From: Lewinella sp. LCG006
GTDB taxonomy: Bacteria; Bacteroidota; Bacteroidia; Chitinophagales; Saprospiraceae
Assembly: GCF_040784935.1 (NCBI RefSeq)
Contig: NZ_CP160680.1
Coordinates: 372,001 to 436,000 of the forward strand
Direction: 5' to 3'
Length of the DNA: 64,000 bases
Below the pieces are notes generated by a model. The model saw only the letters and a program-made list of their open reading frames with translations. It did not search any database and was not told where the DNA came from. The position numbers and the translations under genes are program-made. Positions 34,438 through 46,400 of the stretch are shown here, piece by piece (within the stretch, counting starts at the first letter, position 1; each line of letters opens with the position of its first letter).

Positions 34438-37400
34438 CTATGGTAACTGTTCCAGTAACAGATCAAAATTGAAGCTACCTCCCGGGTTCAACGGGTAGAG
34501 TACAACTGCAATCGCTTGAATCAATACCTGGTCATTACCACCACCGTTGTATTTCACTTTACCATTCATATTGACGTCTCCCTGGAAGTATCCGAAAGCG
34601 AAGTCATAATTAAATGAGAAGTCGCCATTCGTCGGATAAGAGATCACATCTGCCAGAATAGCTGTTCGGTCATTTAAGCCACCATCGTATTTCACTTTAC
34701 CATCCATATTGACATCACCACCCCAGAGGGCCCGGCGGTTATCAGGAAGGATGTACATCTCCGCATTTTCATAACCAGCCGTGTTGTATAACTCGGCAGC
34801 GGTAAGTGTCGTGAAATCTATCACAACATCCCCTGCTATCGGAATAGAAGTCTGAGCGGTCATCGCTCCCAAGTGGTTACGATGCTTGATGCTGACATAG
34901 AAACTAGTAGCTGTAATATTCATCTGGAGCACTCCACCTGTAGCTGCGTCTACAATATCTCCATCACGTTGTACTAAAGCAGATTTGGTTTGCAAAACAG
35001 TCGCAGGATCATTTTGATCTCTAACTTCTACAAACACCCAATCTACTATGGCGTCAGGGGTTCCGGCATTAGCCGCGAGCACCATTGCCGTCGTTGTCTC
35101 TGCTCCACCACCAACGTGGGTAAAGCGCGCATGAAGTCCGGCACCATAAGGCTGATTTAATGGAATGTAATTCTGCTGACGTAGATCATCTCTCATCAAA
35201 CCATCCGTTACGCCGAGCATTGCTCCTTGCAGTAACACTTTCAGGTTCATCCGAACTAGATGGTCATCAGCTCCATTACCCGGTGTAGGATCGGTGCCAT
35301 TGATGACTTCATCAGCATCGCTTACACCACCGCCATCGGTATCCACATTATAAGGATCGGTACCCAGTGTAACTTCCTCGCCATTGGTAAGATTGTCACC
35401 ATCACAATCAGCGGCAGCCCAAGTCGCATTACCAGCATCGTAGCCAGTATAACCAGCGGCTTGTGCAGGATCACAAGGAGCAGTCGGATCCGTATTGTCC
35501 CCCATGGTAAGTGGGTTGCCGTCGGGACCGTTGTACTCGTCGCCATCGTTGATACCATCACCGTCGGTGTCTGCAATGGTAGGATCAGTACCTGCCAAGA
35601 CTTCTTCCTCATTGGTAAGTCCATCCATGTCCTGATCACAGGAACCCGCTGCGGGGTTAGGATCACAAGCATCGTTGGCATCAGAGGTGCCGGTAGCTAC
35701 GATTGGAGTCGATGGATCATCAGTTCCCGTAACTTCCTCACCGTCGTTAAGGCCATCGCCGTCACTATCAGGATTCGTAGGATCAGTACCGGCAGTGATT
35801 TCCTCGTCGTTGGTCAAGCCATCGTCATCCTGATCACAAGTGCCCGCCGTCATGTTCGGATCACAGGCATCTAAAGGATCAGTGTTATCACCCATCGTAA
35901 GCGGGTTACCGTCAGGGCCGTTGTATTCGGTACCGTCATTGATACCGTCACCATCCGTGTCAGGATTGGTGGGATCAGTACCGGCCAAGACCTCCTCATC
36001 GTTGGTCAAGCCGTCGTTGTCCTGGTCACACAGACCGAAAGACATGTCAGGATCACAAGGATCGTTTGGATCACTCGTGCCCGTCGCTACGGCGGGGGTA
36101 CTTGGGTCGTCTACGCCGGTGACTTCTTCGCCATCGTTGTAACCGTCGCCGTCGCTATCAGGATTTGTCGGATCGGTTCCAGCAGTGACTTCCTCGTCGT
36201 TGGTCAAGCCGTCGTTGTCTTGATCACAAAGACCAGCAGACATATCTGGATCACAAGGATCGTTCGGATCACTCGTGCCCGTCGCTACGGCAGGGGTACT
36301 TGGGTCGTCTACGCCGGTGACTTCTTCGCCGTCGTTGTAGCCGTCGCCATCGCTATCAGGATTGGTCGGATCGGTACCAGCGGTGACTTCCTCGTCGTTG
36401 GTCAAGCCGTCGTTGTCCTGGTCACAAAGGCCAGCAGACATATCTGGATCACATGGATCGTTCGGATCACTCGTGCCCGTCGCTACCGCGGGGGTACTTG
36501 GGTCGTCGATGCCAGTGACTTCTTCGCCGTCGTTGTAGCCGTCGCCGTCGCTATCAGGATTGGTAGGATCGGTACCAGCAGTGACTTCTTCGTCGTTGGT
36601 CAAGCCGTCGTTGTCTTGATCACAAAGACCAGCAGACATATCTGGATCACATGGATCATTCGGATCACTCGTGCCCGTCGCTACCGCGGGGGTACTTGGG
36701 TCGTCTACGCCGGTGACTTCTTCGCCGTCGTTGTAACCGTCGCCGTCACTATCAGGATTGGTTGGATCGGTACCAGCAGTGACTTCCTCGTCGTTGGTCA
36801 AGCCGTCGTTGTCCTGGTCACAAAGACCAGCAGACATGTCGGGATCACAAGGGTCGTTCGGATCACTCGTGCCCGTCGCTACCGCGGGGGTACTTGGATC
36901 GTCTACGCCGGTGACTTCTTCGCCGTCGTTGTAGCCGTCGCCGTCGCTATCAGGATTGGTAGGATCGGTACCAGCAGTGACTTCTTCGTCATTGGTCAAG
37001 CCGTCGTTGTCTTGATCACAAAGACCAGTAGACATATCTGGATCACATGGATCGTTCGGATCACTCGTGCCCGTCGCTACCGCGGGGGTACTTGGGTCGT
37101 CTACACCGTTGACTTCTTCGCCATCGTTGTAACCGTCGCCGTCGCTATCAGGATTGGTTGGATCGGTTCCAGCGGTGACTTCCTCGTCGTTGGTCAAGCC
37201 GTCGTTGTCTTGATCACAAAGACCAGCAGACATGTCAGGATCACAAGGATCGTTTGGATCACTCGTGCCCGTCGCTACGGCGGGGGTACTTGGGTCGTCT
37301 ACGCCAGTGACTTCTTCGCCGTCGTTGTAGCCGTCGCCATCGCTATCAGGATTGGTAGGATCGGTGCCAGCAGTGACTTCCTCGTCGTTGGTCAGGCCGT

Positions 37401-40400
37401 CGTTGTCTTGATCACAAAGACCAGCAGAGATGTCAGGATCACATGGATCGTTCGGATCACTCGTGCCCGTCGTTACGGCGGGGGTACTTGGGTCGTCTAC
37501 GCCGGTGACTTCTTCGCCGTCGTTGTAGCCGTCGCCGTCGCTATCAGGATTGGTAGGATCGGTACCAGCAGTGACTTCCTCGTCGTTGGTCAAGCCGTCG
37601 TTGTCTTGATCACAAAGACCAGCAGACATATCTGGATCACAAGGATCGTTTGGATCACTCGTGCCCGTCGCTACGGCGGGGGTACTTGGGTCGTCTACGC
37701 CGGTGACTTCTTCGCCATCGTTGTAACCGTCGCCGTCGCTATCAGGATTGGTCGGATCGGTACCAGCGGTGATTTCCTCGTCGTTGGTCAGGCCGTCGTT
37801 GTCCTGGTCACAAAGACCAGCAGACATGTCAGGATCACAAGGATCGTTTGGATCACTCGTGCCCGTCGCTACGGCGGGGGTACTTGGGTCGTCTACGCCG
37901 GTGACTTCTTCGCCATCGTTGTAACCGTCGCCGTCGCTATCAGGATTGGTAGGATCGGTGCCAGCAGTGACTTCCTCGTCGTTGGTCAGGCCGTCGTTGT
38001 CCTGATCACAAAGGCCAGCAGACATATCTGGATCACATGGATCGTTCGGATCACTCGTGCCCGTCGCTACGGCGGGGGTACTTGGGTCGTCGATGCCGGT
38101 GACTTCTTCGCCATCGTTGTAACCGTCGCCATCGCTATCAGGATTGGTCGGATCGGTACCAGCAGTGACTTCCTCGTCGTTGGTCAGGCCGTCGTTGTCC
38201 TGGTCACAAAGACCGGCAGACATGTCGGGATCACATGGATCGTTCGGATCACTCGTGCCCGTCGCTACGGCGGGGGTACTTGGGTCGTCGATGCCGGTGA
38301 CTTCTTCGCCATCGTTGTAACCGTCGCCATCGCTATCAGGATTGGTTGGATCGGTACCAGCAGTGACTTCCTCGTCGTTGGTCAAGCCGTCGTTGTCTTG
38401 ATCACAAAGGCCAGCAGACATGTCAGGATCACATGGATCGTTCGGATCACTCGTGCCCGTCGCTACGGCGGGGGTACTTGGGTCGTCTACCCCGGTGACT
38501 TCTTCGCCGTCGTTGTAGCCGTCGCCGTCACTATCAGGATTGGTTGGATCGGTACCAGCAGTAACTTCCTCGTCGTTGGTCAGGCCGTCGTTGTCCTGGT
38601 CACAAAGACCAGCAGACATGTCAGGATCACAAGGATCGTTTGGATCACTCGTGCCCGTCGCTACGGCGGGGGTACTTGGGTCGTCTACGCCAATGACTTC
38701 TTCGCCATCGTTGTAACCGTCGCCATCACTATCAGGATTTGTCGGATCGGTTCCAGCGGTGATTTCCTCGTCGTTGGTCAAGCCGTCGTTGTCTTGATCA
38801 CAAAGACCAGCAGACATATCTGGATCACATGGATCGTTTGGATCACTCGTGCCCGTCGCTACTACAGGGGTACTTGGGTCGTCTACACCGTTGACTTCTT
38901 CGCCATCGTTGTAACCGTCGCCGTCGCTATCAGGATTCGTCGGATCGGTACCAGCGGTGATTTCCTCGTCGTTGGTCAGGCCGTCGTTGTCCTGGTCACA
39001 AAGACCGGCAGACATGTCGGGATCACATGGATCGTTCGGATCACTCGTGCCCGTCGCTACGGCGGGGGTACTTGGGTCGTCTACGCCGGTGACTTCTTCG
39101 CCATCGTTGTAACCGTCGCCATCGCTATCAGGATTGGTTGGATCGGTTCCAGCGGTGAATTCCTCGTCGTTGGTCAGGCCGTCGTTGTCTTGATCACACA
39201 GACCGGCAGACATGTCGGGATCACATGGATCGTTCGGATCACTCGTGCCCGTCGCTACGGCGGGGGTACTTGGGTCGTCTACGCCGGTGACTTCTTCGCC
39301 ATCGTTGTAGCCGTCGCCGTCGCTATCAGGATTTGTCGGATCGGTACCAGCAGTAATTTCCTCGTCGTTGGTCAGGCCGTCGTTGTCTTGATCACAAAGA
39401 CCAGCAGACATGTCGGGATCACATGGATCGTTCGGATCACTCGTGCCCGTCGCTACGGCCGGGGTACTTGGGTCGTCTACGCCGGTGACTTCTTCGCCGT
39501 CGTTGTAACCGTCGCCGTCACTATCAGGATTGGTTGGATCGGTTCCAGCGGTGATCTCCTCGTCGTTGGTCAAGCCGTCGTTGTCTTGGTCACAAAGGCC
39601 AGCAGACATGTCAGGATCACATGGATCGTTCGGATCACTCGTGCCCGTCGCTACGGCGGGGGTACTTGGGTCGTCGATGCCAGTGACTTCTTCGCCATCG
39701 TTGTAACCGTCGCCATCGCTATCAGGATTGGTTGGATCGGTTCCAGCGGTGACTTCTTCGTCGTTGGTCAGGCCGTCGTTGTCTTGATCACAAAGACCAG
39801 CAGACATGTCAGGATCACAAGGATCGTTCGGATCACTCGTGCCCGTCGCTACGGCGGGGGTACTTGGGTCGTCTACCCCGGTGACTTCTTCGCCATCGTT
39901 GTAACCGTCGCCGTCACTATCAGGATTGGTTGGATCGGTTCCAGCGGTGACTTCTTCGTCGTTGGTCAAGCCGTCGTTGTCCTGATCACACAAACCAGCA
40001 GACATGTCGGGATCACAAGGATCGTTCGGATCACTCGTGCCCGTCGCTACGGCGGGGGTACTTGGGTCGTCTACGCCGGTGACTTCTTCGCCGTCGTTGT
40101 AACCATCACCGTCACTATCAGGATTCGTCGGATCGGTTCCAGCGGTGATCTCCTCGTCGTTGGTCAGGCCGTCCATATCCTGGTCACAACCGCCAAAGTT
40201 GATGTCAGGATTACAGGGATCAGCGTCATCAGGGTCTAGGCCAAGGCCGGAGCCATCGGTAAAATAACCGTCGCCGTCGGCATCGGTGCCGCAATTGGTT
40301 ATCGTGACGGTGACGGATGGGGGGGAATCATCCGTCAAACAGCCATTGGCTGAATAATAAGCATAGTAGTCTCCCGCAACGCCTACCATCGTAGGATCAG

Positions 40401-43400
40401 CAACAGTACTGCTTAAGCCATCACTGGCATCATTATCTGTACTCCACACCAGGGTGGAGTTAAGTGGTGTTGTACTCGTCACCAAGCTGTTTAAATCTAC
40501 AGTTACGTCTGGACAAACACTTGCCAGCGTAGCCGCCGAAAGCGTTGGAACAGCCTCTGGCTCTTCCCCAATCGCCACGACAAGGGTCACTGATTCATCG
40601 CCACAAGGCGCCGTTCCGGTTAGGGTGTAAGTGAAATGATAGAGACCGTCGCCTAGTCCACTTACGTCTACGGCAGTAGGATCGGCCAGGCTTACGCCGG
40701 ATGCCTCATTGTCAGTCCAGGTTCCTCCTGGCTGATAGTTGAGTACAAAGCTTTCGAGGTTAATCACTGGATCGGCTCCGGGGCCGGCGGGGCAGTAGTG
40801 AACGATCGAGCCATCCATACCCATCAATGGATTCGCCACCATCGTTACCATTACCGGAACGGCATCACTCAAACAACCATTGTCTTCATACTGTACCCAG
40901 ATGGTTTCGGGGCTGGTAGCAGAGGTTGTTGTTGGGTAATACGTAAATCCGGAAGCCAGCAAGGTAGCTGGACCAGCACCAGGATCAGCATCGTAAAAAT
41001 TATAAGTTGGGAGGGCAGGAGTCAGAATGATACTCATGCTCCCAATCGCAAAATGCTCGATTGGACCATCTACCCCGCCAATACCGGACGCACCATCGCC
41101 ATTTTTCACACACACTTTGAGCGCGATGGTCGTACCAGTGATGCCTGTTTTCTGGAAAGTTTGGGTAGCGGAACTGATCTGGCCAGCATACTCTGCTTCC
41201 AGCGTCTCTACACCATCAATGATACTGTATACACGAATATAATCATCGGCTTCCATATAGCCACCTGAGCGTCGCAGGTCTACCGAAATGGTCGCTTCAT
41301 CGCCCGAGGCGATTGCACTAACCGGAGTTTCCAGACAGAACTCGCTATTGACATCGTGAAAAAGTAGCTCACCATTCACTCTTCGGATATAGTCGGAAGA
41401 ACGCTTCAGCGTCGAGAAGTCGCCAGAAATGGTTAGGCCTTCGGCCGTGACAATAGATTCATTGTTGGTTGGGCAAGTGCCGATGGCAGCTCCAGTGCAT
41501 TCTCCTTGCGCTACGTAAGTATTGGCACCAGCAAAAGTGGTATTGAAAAGGACCTGCTGCCCTTGCGTCGGTAGCGGGAAGGTAATCGCAGGGGCTTGAC
41601 CATCGCAAGAACTGATGTCTTCTACCATGGGATCATCGGCCATATCACCGATGGCAACAACGATGGTCACTGGATCTCCAACGCAGGGAGGAGTACCTGC
41701 AACGACATAAGCAAAGTGATATAAACCGTCTGCTACGCCCGTAAAGTCAACTGCTGAAGGATCACTCAGATCCACGCCCGAAGCATCTTCATCCGTCCAG
41801 GTACCGCCGGCTTGGTAGTTGATGACCTGACTTTCCAGATCAATGATAGGGTTTGCTCCTGCGCCTCCCGGGCAATAGTTGGCAATCGTACCATCCATTG
41901 GCATGACACTGTTTGGAGCAACCGTAATAACGACGGGTACTGCCTCACTTTCACAACCATTTTCGAAGTACTTCACCCAAACCGTCTGTGGACTAGTTCC
42001 TGGTGTTGTCATCGGATCATAGCTGAAGCCATTGGCCAGTTCGATAGCTGGACCAGCATCCGGATCAGCATCATAGAAGCGGTAGGTTGGTAAAGGAGGG
42101 GTAATAACCACACTCATCCCGCCGATGGCGAAGTGTTCAATTGGTCCATCCACGCCACCAATACCAGACATGCCATCTCCGTTCTTTACACAAACTTTGA
42201 GGGCCACCGTGCTACCGGTAATTCCTGTTTTTTGGAAGGTTTGCATCACCCAACTGATCTGTCCGGCGTATTCCTGTTCCAAAGTTTCGACACCATCAAT
42301 GATGCTGTAGACGCGGATGTAATCATCGGCCTCCATATAGCCGCCCGAGCGACGTAAGTCCACAGAAATTGTTGCCTCTCCATCTCCAGGGATAGCTGCA
42401 GTTGCCGTTTGCAGGCAAAACTCACTGTTGACATCATGGAAACGAAGTTCGCCACCTATCTGGCGAATGTAATCGGAAGAACGGCGCAGGGTTGAAAAGT
42501 CGCCCGTAAGGGTAAGACCTTCTGCCGTGACAATAGCTTCATTATTGGTTGGACAGGTTCCGATACCACTACCCGAGCATTCTCCCTGGGCAATATAGGT
42601 AGCCGGACCGTCGAAAGTCGCGTTAGTAATCACTTCCGCACCACTCAAAGGAATCGGTAAAACGATGGCCGTAGAAGAACCTTCACATACCGTGATATCC
42701 TCAATAATGGGGTTATCAGCCGTTTCGCCAATGGAAACAAGAATAGTGACTTCGTTGCCTGGACAAGGGAATGCCCCGGACAAGGAATAAGTAAAACTAT
42801 ATATTTCATCGGCGACACCTGTGAAATCAACCGCAGTGGGATCGCTAAGGTCTACACCTGAGCCATCATCATCATTCCAGGTTCCTCCTGGTTGGTAATT
42901 TATAATATAATTAGGTAGGTTGAGCGTAGCATCTGCTCCGGCACCGCCAGGACAGAAATAAGCAATACGACCATCCATTGGCATTACGGAATTCGGTGCC
43001 ACGGTGATAAGTACTGGCTCGGCTATACTTTCACAACCATTGGCGGTACAGGTTACCCAAACCGTCTGAGGACTCGTTGCGGGTGTTGTTTCCGGATCAT
43101 AGCTGGAGCCCGTTGCTAGTATATTAGCAGGACCAGCACCAGGGTCAGCGTCATAAAAAGTGTAGCTTGGCAATTCTGGCGTAATGACGATTTTCATATC
43201 GCCAATCGCATACTGCTCCAACGGACCGTCGATACCGCCAATACCATTTAGACCATTACCATTTTTCACACATACTTTGAGTTGTACGCTAGCTGCAGTA
43301 ATTCCGGTCTTACGGAAGGTTTGGTAGCTCCCACTGATCTGGCCAGCATATTCGGCCTCCAAGGTTTCTACGCCGTCAATGATGCTGTATACTCTGATGT

Positions 43401-46400
43401 AATCATCGGCCTCCATATAGCCGCCCGAGCGGCGTAAGTCTACAGAGATACTCGCTTCATCTCCCGGCGGGATTGGTTGTACGGGAGTCAGGAGACAGAA
43501 CTCGCTGTTTACGTCATAAAAGCGAATTTCACCGCCGATCCTCCGGATGTGATCCGAAGAACGGTAGAGCGTAGAGAAGTCTCCGGTAATGGTGAGTCCT
43601 TCGCTAGTGATAATACTTTCGTCGTTGGTCGGGCAACTACCAATAGCGGAAGAACCACACTCCCCACGAGCAACGAATGCAATCGGGCCATCGAAGGTAG
43701 CGTGTACCACCTCTTGAAGAGGAATATCGTAGAAAGGTACATTGATGGTCACATCATCACCTTCGCACACTTCGAGATCATCGAGTGGTGGGGCGGGAAC
43801 ATTGGTTACTTGCGTAACGATGACATCGTAACAAGTGATGTCACCGCTGAATTGATAATTGAAGGTATAAACGCCGTTGGGCAAAGCCGTCAGGTCTACA
43901 TTGGTAGGGTCACTGATATCAGCACCGCTAGCACTTACGTCCGTCCAGGTACCACCAGGAACATAAGAAAGTACGTAAGCCGTAAGATCCAGTGGATCAC
44001 CGGAAGAACAAGAATAGGTGGTGCTTACAATACAAGCCACTTTAGCGAAAGTAAAATAATCACCATCAGCAAAGTCGTAGGTCGCTAAACCAGCAGCAAG
44101 TGCTACATAGATGGGTGTTCCCGTACTGAAATCACCGTCTGCATCGCTGTCGATCAGGAGGTACTCAGCAGTGGGGTCAAGCGCTTCAATGGTTACGGTC
44201 CCTACCGTACCCGTTTCTTGCACTCGCCATTGGCGCTCCATAAGGTCAAAGCTAGTAATTGGCGAGGTATAGGTGGTTGCACCTCCATTATTACCCCAAA
44301 CGAGGTAAGAGGCATTGTCCGTAAAAGCAGCTGTGTTTGCAGCGTTACTGACGGGCAGGCCACCGGTTTGGTCACCATTATAGATCGCGACGACGGTACC
44401 GCCAACCACTGATCTTGATTGCTTTTGTTGTAAATCTGCCGCATCATCACGGCCAATGGCTCCAATATGATGGTGATATGCTTGGTAGCCAGCATCAGAG
44501 GTACCTCCCCAAATGGTGGACCCGGCTGCGTTGACATAATCGTAATTGACTGCTCCATCAGCAGGATCATTGTCCAGGGTAGTACCCCATTTTACGGAAA
44601 AATAAGAGTTTACGCGCTGACTTTCGAGATCCGAGAGGTTGCGGTTGTATACTGCCACTTCACCGATCGGGCCATCCCATACTTCTACACCTTCGTAAGA
44701 ACCGATCTGAAATTCATCTGCACTTGGAGCGCCCTGAGCAAAGCTACTTTGCCTCATTTCCATCGTAGGAGCCTCATTGACTTCCCCGTCAAAAATTACG
44801 TTCAGGCCAGTATTGCTGTTGATGGAAGAAGGCTCATTGGCCATGTCCCATTCCCAACTCAAGATATGAAACTGGGAAGCTATTAGACCTGTTGGGTGAT
44901 CATTCCTGATCGGTGAAGATCCATTCATATAACCTAAGGGAGCACCGCCAGGAGCCTTACCGAGGTGTGGATTATCAATACCGAATACAACTAAATTGTC
45001 AAACCCGGTGCCCGGAGAGTTGTTTGCGGCAGCGCCAAAGACCGATCCGCCGGGTTCTGCACCCGTCATAAAAGGAGCCAGCTCCAAGCCGGAGTTTATC
45101 CCATCAAAGATAAGCGTAGGGTTATAGTTAGATGTAGGAAGAGCATCCGCATAGTCTGGAATTCGATTAGCTACCGTAGCCATCATATCGTTGCCGTTAC
45201 CACTTTGGTCAAACCAAGTATTGACATCCGTACCGTCAGTGGTAGAACTAGTTCCAGCGTCTGCTTTCACCCACAACTGTAGTGCTCCCGCGACACCGCC
45301 AGGCGCCTGCAATTCATTACCAAAGGTAAAGTACTGACCATCAACAAAATCTACAGTTGCTACCAGATTGCCATTACCATCGTCTACAAGCGGAATTTCG
45401 GATGGAGCCCCTGTAGAAAAGTCAGCGCTATTATGAACCAAGAGATGCTCCGCACCCGTAATTGTAGGAATACCAACGGTTACCGTACCCATTATGCCCG
45501 TTTCACTAACCTTCCAAATCCGATCATAGTGAAAATAGCCAGCAGCAGGTGAGAAACTATTGGGGGTATATGAAGTACCATAGCTTGCTGAGGCATTGTT
45601 ATTTCCCCACATGAGCGAAGCAAGATCATTGGAGAAGGTATTGGCATTATCAGGATTCTGACTAGCCAGTCCTGTTCCGATACCAATGGTTACTAAAGCA
45701 TCCGTGCCGTTGGCAGTGGAGTTGTCTTCAATACCGATCGCTTGCTTTTGGTAGAGACCAGAGGCGTCATCACGCACAATACCAGCTACATTGTTATGAT
45801 AAGCAGTATTGGCGGTGTAATCCCAGGCTTTAGTACCATTAGAAAGAATATAATCTCCTTCTACTATCGTAGCATCATTGTCAACCGTACGCAGGGTGAT
45901 TCCATACTTAATGGCTAAATAAGAACTTACTTTTTGTAAGTCAGTAGTAGAAAGCTTGGTATTGTAGGCAATAACTTCCATGATGCGACCATCCCAGTTT
46001 TCGGCGCCACCACTTGCGCCACCGACATGGGCTTCAATACCAAATTGAGGGGTATTTGCTATATCCATGGTGGTAGTTACTTCCTCTCCCTGATAAAAGA
46101 AGGAAAGATCATCGGCTATAGTATTTTCGCTAAGACCTCGTAATCCCCAGATCATCGGTGTACCGATTGGCAATTGGCCGCCAGTAAAGAGGTCTACGTT
46201 ACTAGGGTTACTTCCGTCACAAAATGGGCTGATGAAATTACTTTGCAAATCCATCGTAGGATCGTTTGCATTGTCTCCAAACGAGTAAAGTGTTCTTATT
46301 CCGCTTAATATATCCGTAACGCCTACGGCAATCATTGTTAGATCGCTACCAATAGGAACGATTCGATTCTGATTTGTCATGTAATCACCAACGAAATCGA

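Noticed and set aside
30490-40198. CRISPR array, considered because of the strict repeat periodicity
   Set aside because: The repeats are contiguous 198-bp coding units without spacers, and they lie inside open reading frames.
36220-40239. A 1339-codon open frame on the plus strand opposite the 198-bp array
   Set aside because: The repeat unit is a multiple of three and has no stop in this frame, so the frame stays open automatically. Its product is a low-complexity repeat (VITKTSRHVRITWIVRITRA), and the minus-strand frame is the one with a signal, domains and correct codon use.
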